Both the position numbers and the translations under genes were made by a program. The notes below the pieces were generated by a model, which saw only the letters and a program-made list of their open reading frames with translations, was not told where the DNA came from and made no database searches. Source: JBDLRH01 sp039800165 (lineage in GTDB: Bacteria; Pseudomonadota; Gammaproteobacteria; Burkholderiales; Burkholderiaceae_C). Taken from it: a stretch of DNA of 25,153 bases. Shown here piece after piece: positions 1 to 6,947 of this stretch. How positions within the stretch are numbered: the stretch's first letter is position 1; the number at the start of each line of letters is the position of its first letter. The DNA lies in NCBI GenBank assembly GCA_039800165.1, contig JBDLRH010000064.1, positions 1 to 25,153 of the forward strand, in the 5' to 3' direction.

Positions 1-989
1 CGCTGTCGATTGCGCTGGCGGTCATCGCCGCCTATGTGGTGTTCCAGATCCCGATGAGTGTGTGGGAGCGCTGGGCGCCCTGGCTCTTTGTGGTGTCGAT
101 CGTGCTGCTGGTGATCGTGCTGATTCCCTTCATCGGCAAGGGTGTGAATGGCGCCCGGCGCTGGATTCCGCTGGGGGTGATGAACTTCCAGCCCTCGGAG
201 CTCGCCAAGTTCGCGGTGCTGCTGTATGCAGCCGACTACATGGTGCGCAAGATGGAGGTGAAGGAGAACTTCCTGCGCGCGGTGGTGCCGATGGCGCTGG
301 CGGTGGGCCTGGTGGGTGTGCTGCTGCTGGCCGAGCCCGACATGGGCGCCTTCATGGTGATCGCGGTCATCGCGATGGGCATCCTGTTCCTCGGCGGCGT
401 GAATGCACGCATGTTCTTCCTGATCGCAGCGGTGCTGCTGGTTGCCTTCGCGCTGATGATCATGATGAGCGAATGGCGGCGCGAGCGCATCTTTGCCTAC
501 CTCGATCCGTGGAGCGAAAAGCACGCGCTGGGCAAGGGCTACCAGTTGTCGCATGCGCTGATTGCGATCGGCCGCGGCGAGGTTTTCGGCGTGGGCCTGG
601 GCGGCAGTGTCGAGAAGCTGCACTGGCTGCCCGAGGCGCACACCGACTTCCTGCTGGCCGTCATCGGCGAAGAGTTCGGCCTGGTGGGTGTGCTCGCCGT
701 CATCGGCCTGTTCCTCTGGCTCACCCGCCGCATGATGCAGATCGGCCGTCAGGCGATTGCACTGGACCGTGTGTTCCCCGGCCTGGTGGCGCAGGGCGTG
801 GCCATCTGGATCGGTTTTCAGGCCTTCATCAACATGGGCGTGAACCTCGGGGCGCTGCCGACCAAGGGCCTGACGCTGCCGCTGATGAGCTACGGCGGAT
901 CGGCCATCCTGATGAACATCGTTGCGATCGCGGTGGTGCTGCGCGTCGACGCCGAGAACCGCCGCATGATGCAGGGGGGGCGGCCATGA
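1..989 (+). CDS. ftsW: FtsW, SEDS-family septal peptidoglycan glycosyltransferase (5' end outside window)
   Basis: Polytopic membrane protein that polymerises lipid II into glycan strands at the septum, working with the division transpeptidase FtsI. The reading frame is open from base 3, so 328 C-terminal residues are visible and roughly the first 60-100 are missing. Family signatures seen are the ARRWIPLG..NFQPSELAK block, AEPDMG, GKGYQLSHALIAIGRG, PEAHTDFLLAVIGEEFG and the C-terminal GLTLPLMSYGGSA. The Asp in HTDF aligns with the catalytic Asp of SEDS enzymes (family knowledge). The gene ends in an ATGA overlap with murG. FtsW rather than RodA because it lies next to murG/murC/ddl/ftsQAZ; the other SEDS gene, at 15215, is the RodA paralogue. 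Confidence 0.96.
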   Translation, partial: LSIALAVIAAYVVFQIPMSVWERWAPWLFVVSIVLLVIVLIPFIGKGVNGARRWIPLGVMNFQPSELAKFAVLLYAADYMVRKMEVKENFLRAVVPMALAVGLVGVLLLAEPDMGAFMVIAVIAMGILFLGGVNARMFFLIAAVLLVAFALMIMMSEWRRERIFAYLDPWSEKHALGKGYQLSHALIAIGRGEVFGVGLGGSVEKLHWLPEAHTDFLLAVIGEEFGLVGVLAVIGLFLWLTRRMMQIGRQAIALDRVFPGLVAQGVAIWIGFQAFINMGVNLGALPTKGLTLPLMSYGGSAILMNIVAIAVVLRVDAENRRMMQGGRP

Positions 990-2158
990 CACCGTTGCAC
1001 GCCCCGAGCGCAGCGCCGGGCCGCCCCAAGCAAGCGAGCGCCCCCTCGGGGGGCAGCGAAGGACACGCAGTGCCGAGCGTGGGGGCTCTTTCTTGTGCTC
1101 TGGTGATGGCCGGCGGCACCGGCGGTCACATCTTCCCCGGGCTTGCGGTGGCCGAGGCCTTGCGCGCACGCGGATGGCAGGTGCACTGGCTCGGCGCGCC
1201 CGACAGCATGGAAAGCCGCCTGGTGCCGCCGCGTGGCTTTGCCTTCGAGGCGGTGCAGTTTGGCGGGGTGCGCGGCAAGGGGCTCCTCACGCTGGCGCTG
1301 CTGCCGCTCAAGCTGCTGCGCGCATTCTGGCAAAGCCTGCGGGTGATGCGCCGCGTGAAGCCCGACGTGGTGCTGGGCCTGGGCGGCTACATCACCTTCC
1401 CGGGCGGCATGATGGCAGTTGCCGCGGGCAAGCCGCTGGTGCTGCATGAGCAGAACTCGGTGGCGGGGCTGGCCAACCGGGTGCTGGCCGAGGTGGCCGA
1501 TCGCATCTTCTGCGCCTTTGCGGTGCCGTCGCGCGGTGCCCTCAAGCGAGCCATCTGCGTGGGCAATCCGCTGCGTGCAGAGTTCCTGCAGCAAGCGGCA
1601 CCGGCCGAACGCTTTGCCGGCCGCAGCGGCCCGCTCAAGTTGCTGGTGATGGGCGGCAGCCTCGGGGCGCAGGCGCTCAACGAGACGGTGCCGCAGGCGC
1701 TGGCCTTGCTGCCCGAGGCCCAGCGTCCGCGGGTGGTTCATCAAAGCGGCAGCAAGCAGATCGACGCACTGCGCGCCAACTACGCCGCTGCAGGTGTGCA
1801 GGCTGAACTGGTGCCCTTCATCGACGACACCGCTGCGGCCTGCGCGCAGGCAGACCTGGTGATCTGCCGCGCCGGGGCCAGCACCGTGACCGAGATCGCC
1901 GCCGTCGGCGCAGCAGCGCTGTTTGTGCCCTTCCCGCATGCGGTGGACGATCACCAGACTGCTAACGCGCGCACGCTGACCGACCACGGCGCAGCCTGGC
2001 TGGTGCCGCAGCGCGAACTGGGCGCGCAGGGCCTGGCGGATTTCATTGCATCGACAACGCGCGCCGAACTGCTGCAGCGCGCCGAACGCGCCCATGCGCT
2101 GCGCCGCACCGGCGCCACCGAGGCGATGGTGCAGGCCTGCGAGGAGCTGGCAGCATGA
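986..2158 (+). CDS. murG: MurG, UDP-GlcNAc:lipid I N-acetylglucosaminyltransferase
   Basis: Peripheral inner-membrane GT-B enzyme that adds GlcNAc to lipid I to make lipid II. Seen are the N-terminal glycine loop MAGGTGGHIFPGLAVAEAL, LGGYITFPGG, HEQNSVAGLANR, the second Rossmann loop VMGGSLGAQALNE and the UDP-GlcNAc region RAGASTVTEIAAVG..FVPFPHAVDDHQTANA. From the ATG overlapping the ftsW stop it encodes 390 residues, about 30 more than usual. The extra N-terminus (about residues 5-35, Ala/Pro/Gly/Ser-rich) is encoded by a GC-rich repeat-like element. Alternative starts are GTG 1070, preceded by AAGGA at 1059-1063 (6-nt spacing, 362 residues), and GTG 1079. The start is therefore uncertain; the enzyme identity is not. 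The stop overlaps a 39-codon ORF by ATGA. Confidence 0.95.
   Translation: MTPLHAPSAAPGRPKQASAPSGGSEGHAVPSVGALSCALVMAGGTGGHIFPGLAVAEALRARGWQVHWLGAPDSMESRLVPPRGFAFEAVQFGGVRGKGLLTLALLPLKLLRAFWQSLRVMRRVKPDVVLGLGGYITFPGGMMAVAAGKPLVLHEQNSVAGLANRVLAEVADRIFCAFAVPSRGALKRAICVGNPLRAEFLQQAAPAERFAGRSGPLKLLVMGGSLGAQALNETVPQALALLPEAQRPRVVHQSGSKQIDALRANYAAAGVQAELVPFIDDTAAACAQADLVICRAGASTVTEIAAVGAAALFVPFPHAVDDHQTANARTLTDHGAAWLVPQRELGAQGLADFIASTTRAELLQRAERAHALRRTGATEAMVQACEELAA
999..1088 (+). repeat. GC-rich interspersed repeat-like element inside the murG 5' end
   Basis: About 90 bp with a composition and wording unlike MurG coding sequence. It contains a compact inverted repeat (CCCCC at 1041-1045 against GGGGG at 1048-1052) and ends in a GTGGGGGCT block. 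From memory it resembles a family of short GC-rich elements scattered between genes in Comamonadaceae and relatives; no search was run and no second copy was seen in this window. It is in frame with murG from ATG 986 and contains no stop, so it is either translated as an N-terminal extension or acts as a spacer with its own ribosome binding site. Confidence 0.5.
1059..1072 (+). promoter_or_regulatory. Candidate ribosome binding site and GTG start for murG
   Basis: AAGGA at 1059-1063 sits 6 nt before an in-frame GTG at 1070. If used, MurG would be 362 residues and begin twelve residues before VMAGGTGGH, close to the usual family length. It competes with the ATG at 986, which overlaps the ftsW stop codon and could be used by translational coupling. 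Confidence 0.35.
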
Positions 2159-2188
2159 AACATGCCATTCGCCATATCCACTTCGTCG
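2154..2188 (+). repeat. Direct repeat, copy 1 (duplicated murC start)
   Basis: 35 bp identical to 2270-2304, including the preceding C and the first 34 bases of murC. It overlaps the murG stop. The period is 116 bp, which is not a multiple of three. Confidence 0.95.
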
Positions 2189-2274
2189 CGTCCGCGCAAG
2201 CGTCCACCGCGACCGCGGTGGCCGGGGCGGTGCCCGCCGATGCCGCGCGCGTGATCTGGAGGCGAATGACATGA
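2155..2274 (+). CDS. 39-codon relay ORF between murG and murC (duplicated MurC N-terminus)
   Basis: This small ORF starts at the ATG overlapping the murG stop (ATGA) and ends at the TGA overlapping the murC ATG (ATGA). Its first eleven residues, MKHAIRHIHFV, are exactly those of MurC; the rest is an Ala/Val/Arg-rich tail ending WRRMT. It therefore looks like a scar of a partial duplication of the murC 5' end plus about 82 bp of other sequence. Because both junctions are ATGA it could still pass ribosomes from murG to murC, so translation is plausible even if the peptide has no function. An 8-bp perfect inverted repeat (CCACCGCG/CGCGGTGG, 2204-2221) lies within it. Confidence 0.4.
   Translation: MKHAIRHIHFVASAQASTATAVAGAVPADAARVIWRRMT
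2204..2221 (+). repeat. Perfect 8-bp inverted repeat in the murG-murC insert
   Basis: CCACCGCG and CGCGGTGG separated by 2 nt. There is no following T-run, so it is not an intrinsic terminator. It could form a small hairpin or cruciform, or be a remnant of the inserted sequence. Confidence 0.5.
2258..2262 (+). promoter_or_regulatory. Ribosome binding site for murC
   Basis: GGAGG lies 8 nt before the ATG at 2271. It supports the second copy of the duplicated start as the true murC start, since the first copy (2155) runs into a stop after 39 codons. Confidence 0.7.
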
Positions 2275-2304
2275 AACATGCCATTCGCCATATCCACTTC
2301 GTCG
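2270..2304 (+). repeat. Direct repeat, copy 2 (genuine murC start)
   Basis: 35 bp identical to 2154-2188; here the frame continues into full-length MurC. Confidence 0.95.
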
Positions 2305-3686
2305 GCATCGGCGGCGCCGGCATGTCCGGCATCGCCGAGGTGCTGCACAACCTGGGCTACACCATCAGCGGCTCGGATCTGGCCGACAGCACCACGCTGC
2401 GCCGCCTGGCGATGCTGGGCATGCGCACCTTCATCGGCCACGACGCAGCGCATGTGGCCGGCGCCGATGCGGTGGTCACCTCCACCGCGGTGCAGTCCGA
2501 CAACCCCGAGGTGATCCAGGCCCGCGCCCGCAAGATTCCGGTGGTGCCGCGCGCGCTGATGCTTGCCGAGCTGATGCGCCTGAAGCAGGGCATCGCGATT
2601 GCAGGCACGCACGGCAAGACCACCACCACCAGCCTGGTGGCCAGCGTGCTGGCCGAAGGCGGGCTGGACCCGACCTTCGTGATCGGCGGGCGCCTGAACA
2701 GCGCCGGCGCCAATGCGCGGCTGGGGCAGGGCGACTACATCGTGGTCGAGGCCGACGAGTCGGACGCGTCCTTCCTGAACCTGCTGCCGGTGATGGCGGT
2801 GGTGACCAACATCGACGCCGACCACATGGAGACCTACGGCCACGACTTCGGCCGGCTCAAGGGCGCGTTTGTGGACTTCCTGCACCGCATGCCCTTCTAT
2901 GGCACCGCGGTGCTGTGCACCGATGACGCAGCGGTGCGCGAGATCGTGACCCAGGTGTCGTGCCCGGTCACGAGCTACGGCTTCGGCGACGACGCGCAGG
3001 TGCGCGCGGTGAATGTGCGCGCCGAGGACGGCCGAATGCGCTTTACCGTGCAGCGGCGCAACGGCGTGGTGCTGCCGGATCTGGATGTGACGCTCAACCT
3101 GGCGGGCGAGCACAACGTGCGCAACGCGCTGGCGGCCATCGCGATTGCGGTGGAGCTCAACGTGCCCGATGCAGCGGTGCTCAAGGCGCTTGCCGAGTTC
3201 AAGGGCGTAGGCCGGCGCTTCCAGCGCTATGGCGACGTGCCGGTGCGCCCCGCCCACGGTGGCGGGCGCTTCACCGTGATCGACGACTACGGCCACCATC
3301 CGGTGGAAATGGCAGCCACGCTCGCTGCCGCGCGGGGCGCCTTCCCGGGCCGCCGCCTGGTGCTGGCCTTCCAGCCGCACCGCTACACCCGCACCCGCGA
3401 CTGCTTCGAGGACTTCGTCAAGGTGATCGGCCAGGCCGACGCGGTGCTGCTGTCGGAGGTGTATGCCGCCGGCGAAGAGCCGATCGTTGCCGCCGACGGC
3501 CGGTCGCTGGCGCGCGCGGTGCGCGTGGCCGGCAAGGTCGAGCCGCTGTTTGTCGATGCGATCGGCGCCATGCCCGAGGCCATCCTGGATGTGGTGCGCG
3601 ACGGCGACGTGGTGATGTGCATGGGCGCCGGCTCGATCGGCGGTGTGCCTGCGCGCGTGGTGGAACTCGGCGGAGGTGCCGCATGA
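2271..3686 (+). CDS. murC: MurC, UDP-N-acetylmuramate--L-alanine ligase
   Basis: Cytoplasmic ATP-dependent ligase that adds L-alanine to UDP-MurNAc, the first amino acid of the stem peptide. The 471 residues are normal for the family. Seen in order are the N-terminal Rossmann motif HFVGIGGAGMSGIAEVL, the P-loop AGTHGKTTTTSLVASVL, the central EADESDASF and TNIDADHMETYG motifs, the NVRNALAAIA block and the C-terminal DDYGHHPVEMAATLAAAR and FQPHRYTRTRD motifs. The start is fixed by GGAGG at 2258-2262 and by homology; the preceding 116 bp duplicate its first codons. It ends in an ATGA overlap with ddl. Confidence 0.97.
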   Translation: MKHAIRHIHFVGIGGAGMSGIAEVLHNLGYTISGSDLADSTTLRRLAMLGMRTFIGHDAAHVAGADAVVTSTAVQSDNPEVIQARARKIPVVPRALMLAELMRLKQGIAIAGTHGKTTTTSLVASVLAEGGLDPTFVIGGRLNSAGANARLGQGDYIVVEADESDASFLNLLPVMAVVTNIDADHMETYGHDFGRLKGAFVDFLHRMPFYGTAVLCTDDAAVREIVTQVSCPVTSYGFGDDAQVRAVNVRAEDGRMRFTVQRRNGVVLPDLDVTLNLAGEHNVRNALAAIAIAVELNVPDAAVLKALAEFKGVGRRFQRYGDVPVRPAHGGGRFTVIDDYGHHPVEMAATLAAARGAFPGRRLVLAFQPHRYTRTRDCFEDFVKVIGQADAVLLSEVYAAGEEPIVAADGRSLARAVRVAGKVEPLFVDAIGAMPEAILDVVRDGDVVMCMGAGSIGGVPARVVELGGGAA

Positions 3687-4690
3687 GCCCGGCCGGCAGC
3701 GTGACCCTGCACGACATCGATGTCGGCGCCTTCGGCAAGGTGGCGGTGCTGATGGGTGGCCGCTCGGCCGAGCGTGAGGTGTCGCTGATGAGCGGCAGCG
3801 GCGTGCTCAAGGCGCTGCAGTCGCGCGGCGTGGATGCGCATGCCTTCGATCCCGCCGAGCGTGACCTGGTCGAGCTCAAGGAGCGCGGCTTTGCACGCTG
3901 CTTCATCGCGCTGCACGGCCGCTACGGCGAAGACGGATCGGTGCAGGGCGCGCTGGAGCTGCTGGGCATTCCCTACACCGGCAGCGGCGTGATGGCCTCG
4001 GCCATCTGCATGGACAAGGTGATGACCAAGCGGGTGTGGATGGCCGAGGGCCTGCCCACACCGCGCTGGGTGCGGCTGGGCACCGAAGAGCTGCAGCGCG
4101 ACCGTGTGCGCAGCGTGCCGGACGATCTGGGCCTGCCGCTGATCGTCAAGCCGCCGCGCGAAGGTTCGTCGATCGGCGTCACCAAGGTGTGCAGCGACTC
4201 CGAGATGGCGGGTGCGGTGGCGCTGGCCGCACGCTACGACCCCGACGTGCTGTGCGAAGAATTCATCGCGGGTGAAGAAGTCACCTGCCCGGTGCTTGGG
4301 GCGGGTGCCGATACACGCGCGCTGCCGGTGGTCAAGATCGTCGCGCCCGAAGGCGCCTACGACTACCAGAACAAGTACTTCACCGACGATGTGAAGTACC
4401 TCGTGCCCAGCGGCCTGCCCGAGGCCGAAGAGCGCGAGATCCAGCGCATCGTGGTGGCGGCCTACCGCACGCTGGGCTGCCGCGGCTGGGGGCGCGCCGA
4501 CCTGATGATCCGCGCCAGCGACCGCAAGCCCTTCCTGCTGGAGATGAACACCTCGCCGGGCATGACCGGCCATTCGCTGGTGCCGATGTCGGCGCGTGCA
4601 GCGGGCATCGCCTACGAAGAGCTGTGCGTGCAGCTGCTGGCCGGCGCCGCGCTTGACCATGTGCAGAACGCCCAGAAGGAGGGCGCATGA
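3683..4690 (+). CDS. ddl: D-alanine--D-alanine ligase
   Basis: ATP-grasp enzyme making D-Ala-D-Ala for MurF. 335 residues, starting at the ATG that overlaps the murC stop. Seen are the N-terminal VAVLMGGRSAEREVSLMSG, LHGRYGEDGSVQGALE, the MDKVMTKRVW segment, the ATP-grasp loop EGSSIGVTKV, EEFIAGEEVTCPVLG, the lid region YDYQNKYFTDDVKYLVPS and the metal-binding EMNTSPGMTGHSLVP. The first 17 or so residues before VAVLMGG are a short, poorly conserved lead. Its place between murC and ftsQ makes it the dcw-cluster copy, usually named ddlB. It ends in an ATGA overlap with ftsQ. Confidence 0.96.
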   Translation: MSPAGSVTLHDIDVGAFGKVAVLMGGRSAEREVSLMSGSGVLKALQSRGVDAHAFDPAERDLVELKERGFARCFIALHGRYGEDGSVQGALELLGIPYTGSGVMASAICMDKVMTKRVWMAEGLPTPRWVRLGTEELQRDRVRSVPDDLGLPLIVKPPREGSSIGVTKVCSDSEMAGAVALAARYDPDVLCEEFIAGEEVTCPVLGAGADTRALPVVKIVAPEGAYDYQNKYFTDDVKYLVPSGLPEAEEREIQRIVVAAYRTLGCRGWGRADLMIRASDRKPFLLEMNTSPGMTGHSLVPMSARAAGIAYEELCVQLLAGAALDHVQNAQKEGA

Positions 4691-5499
4691 AGGCGGCCAC
4701 GGTGCAAGGCGCCTTGCCGCTGCCGGCCGATGTGCGCTGGATGAATGCGGTGTCGCTGGCGCTGATCGGCGTCGTGGGCATCGGCCTGGCCGCTGCCGGC
4801 CTGGGCTGGCTGCTGCGCCATCCGTCGATCACGCTGGGCGGCATCACCGTGAGCGGCGACGTGACGCACAACAACGCCGTGACGCTGCGCGCCAATGTCG
4901 CACCGCGGCTGCGCGGCAACTACTTCACCATCGACCTGGCCCAGGCGCGGTCGGCGTTCGAGTCGGTGCCGTGGGTGCGCCGTGCGGTGGTCAAGCGCGA
5001 GTTTCCGAACCGGCTGCGGGTGGAACTGCAGGAGCATCGCGCGGTGGCGCTGTGGGGCCCCGAGGGCGAGCCGCGGCTGGTCAACAGCTTCGGCGAGGTG
5101 TTCGATGCCAACCTGGGCGACATCGAGCAGGACAACCTGCCGCGCCTGGTCGGGCCTTCGCCGGCGGCCGCACAGACGGTGCTGTCGCTGTACCAGCGCA
5201 TGACGCCCGTGCTCGCTGCACTCGACCTGTCGGTGCAGCAGCTGCTGCAGACCGCAGGCGGCAGCTGGCAGGCCACGCTGGAATCCGGCGCGGTGATCGA
5301 ACTCGGACGCGGCACCCCCGACGAGCTGATGGCGCGGGTGGAGCGCTTCGCGCAGACGCTGACCCAGGTCGCAGGGCGCTACGGACGGCGCGCCGATGCG
5401 GTCGAGTCGGCCGACCTCAGGCACAGCAACGGCTACGCGCTGCGCATGCGTGGCGTCAGTACGGTCGTCGATGGCGCACGCGCCCAGCCCAAGCGATAG
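4687..5499 (+). CDS. ftsQ: FtsQ, divisome assembly protein
   Basis: Bitopic inner-membrane protein that links early and late divisome proteins through FtsB and FtsL. The 270 residues comprise a short cytoplasmic N-terminus, one transmembrane helix (about residues 21-43), a POTRA domain (about 48-115, with ITVSGDVTHNNAVTLR and FTIDLAQARSAFESVPWVRRAVVKREFPNRLRVELQEHRAVALW) and a C-terminal beta domain. It overlaps the ddl stop by ATGA and lies 24 bp before ftsA. The sequence is weakly conserved in the family generally; the POTRA signature and position make the call secure. Confidence 0.95.
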   Translation: MKAATVQGALPLPADVRWMNAVSLALIGVVGIGLAAAGLGWLLRHPSITLGGITVSGDVTHNNAVTLRANVAPRLRGNYFTIDLAQARSAFESVPWVRRAVVKREFPNRLRVELQEHRAVALWGPEGEPRLVNSFGEVFDANLGDIEQDNLPRLVGPSPAAAQTVLSLYQRMTPVLAALDLSVQQLLQTAGGSWQATLESGAVIELGRGTPDELMARVERFAQTLTQVAGRYGRRADAVESADLRHSNGYALRMRGVSTVVDGARAQPKR

Positions 5500-5523
5500 A
5501 ACTCCAGGAAGAGCAGGCACAAC

Positions 5524-6753
5524 ATGGCAAAAGAGTACAAGGATCTGGTCGTCGGCCTTGACATCGGCACCGCCAAGGTGATGACGGTGGTGGCCGAGGT
5601 GATGCCAGGCGGCGAGCTCAAGATCGCGGGCCTGGGCGTCGCGCCGAGCAACGGCTTGAAGCGCGGCGTGGTGGTCAACATCGACGCCACGGTGCAGAGC
5701 ATCCAGCAGGCGCTCAAGGAGGCCGAGCTGATGGCCGACTGCAAGATCGCGCGGGTGCACACCGGCATCACCGGCAGCCACATCCGCGGCCTGAACTCGC
5801 AGGGCATGGTGGCGGTCAAGGACAAGGAAGTCACCGCCGCCGATGTGGCGCGCGTGGTCGAGACGGCGCGCGCGATCAACATTTCCACCGACCAGCGGCT
5901 GCTGCTGGTGGAGCCGCAGGAGTTCGTGATCGACGGCCAGGACGTGAAGGAGCCGATCGGCATGAGCGGCATCCGCCTGGAGGCCAAGGTGCACATCGTG
6001 ACCGGCGCGCAGAGCGCGGCCGAGAACATCATCAAGTGCGTGCGCCGCTGCGGGCTGGAGGTCGAGCAGCTCATGCTCAACCCGCTGGCCTCGAGCCTGG
6101 CGGTGCTGACCGAAGACGAGAAGGAACTGGGCGTGGCGCTGGTCGACATCGGCGCCGGCACCACCGACGTGGCCATCTTCGCTGGCGGCGCGATCCGCCA
6201 CACCGCGGTCATCCCGATCGCAGGCGACCTGGTGACCAGCGACATCGCGATGGCGCTGCGCACCCCGACCCGCGACGCCGAAGACATCAAGGTGGAAAGC
6301 GGCTGCGCCAAGCAACTGCTGGCCGACCCCGACCAGCAGGTCGAGGTGCCGGGCCTGGGCGACCGCGGGCCGCGCCTGCTGAGCCGCCAGGCGCTGGCCG
6401 GCGTGATCGAGCCGCGGGTGGAAGAGATCTTCTCTCTGGTGCAGCAGGTGATCCGCGAGTCGGGCTACGAAGAGGTGCTGTCCTCCGGCGTGGTGCTCAC
6501 CGGCGGCAGCGCGGTGATGCCCGGCATGGTGGAGCTGGGCGAAGACATCTTCCTCAAGCCGGTGCGTCGCGGCATGCCCAAGTACACCGGCGCGCTGGCC
6601 GACATGGTGGCGCAGCCGCGCACCGCCACGGTGATGGGCCTGCTGGAAGAGGCGCGCCTGGCACGCGTACGCGGCCTCAAGGCGGCCGGCAAGGGCGGCT
6701 CGGTCAAGGGCGCCTTCGGTCGCATCAAGGACTTCTTCGTGGGCAACTTCTGA
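5524..6753 (+). CDS. ftsA: FtsA, actin-like membrane anchor of the Z ring
   Basis: Actin-fold ATPase that tethers FtsZ to the membrane and recruits later divisome proteins. 409 residues. Seen are the phosphate-1 motif VGLDIGTAKV, the SHIRGLNSQGMVAV region of subdomain 1C, phosphate-2 VALVDIGAGTTDVAIF, and VLTGGSAVMPGM for the adenosine site. The C-terminal stretch FGRIKDFFVGNF is the expected amphipathic membrane-targeting helix. An AGGA at 5506-5509 is 14 nt before the ATG, a rather wide spacing. Followed by ftsZ after 194 bp. Confidence 0.97.
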   Translation: MAKEYKDLVVGLDIGTAKVMTVVAEVMPGGELKIAGLGVAPSNGLKRGVVVNIDATVQSIQQALKEAELMADCKIARVHTGITGSHIRGLNSQGMVAVKDKEVTAADVARVVETARAINISTDQRLLLVEPQEFVIDGQDVKEPIGMSGIRLEAKVHIVTGAQSAAENIIKCVRRCGLEVEQLMLNPLASSLAVLTEDEKELGVALVDIGAGTTDVAIFAGGAIRHTAVIPIAGDLVTSDIAMALRTPTRDAEDIKVESGCAKQLLADPDQQVEVPGLGDRGPRLLSRQALAGVIEPRVEEIFSLVQQVIRESGYEEVLSSGVVLTGGSAVMPGMVELGEDIFLKPVRRGMPKYTGALADMVAQPRTATVMGLLEEARLARVRGLKAAGKGGSVKGAFGRIKDFFVGNF

Positions 6754-6816
6754 TGTCCGACCCCCGCATGCATTCACCCGCGCGCCGCACGGCTCACCCG
6801 CTGTGGCTGGCGCGCG

Positions 6817-6832
6817 GCAGCCCGCCGGCTGC
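6817..6832 (+). repeat. Hairpin in the ftsA-ftsZ spacer
   Basis: GCAGCC and GGCTGC form a perfect 6-bp stem with a 4-nt loop. No T-run follows, so it is not an intrinsic terminator. The 194-bp spacer (6754-6947) otherwise holds a marginal 42-codon ORF overlapping the ftsA stop (6753-6881). I could not place a convincing ftsZ promoter by eye. Confidence 0.4.
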
Positions 6833-6934
6833 GGCGGGGCGCCGCTGGCAACGATGGCGAAGCCCCGACCCACCGGCCTGAGACCGGGCCCGCATTCGAA
6901 CCACAAAGATTCATGGCAACTGCAGACAGAAAAC

Positions 6935-6939
6935 AGGAG
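6935..6939 (+). promoter_or_regulatory. Ribosome binding site for ftsZ
   Basis: AGGAG lies 8 nt before the ATG at 6948 in an A-rich stretch that stands out from the GC-rich surroundings, consistent with very efficient initiation for an abundant protein. Confidence 0.7.
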
Positions 6940-6947
6940 AAAACAAG

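Noticed and set aside
2046..2270. Upstream extension of the murC frame beyond ATG 2271
   Set aside because: Overlaps the end of murG in another frame and has no similarity to MurC; GGAGG at 2258-2262 and the conserved MurC start support 2271.
890..2350. Minus-strand open frame of 486 codons opposite murG
   Set aside because: Complement of murG and neighbouring coding sequence; no domain and no ribosome site.
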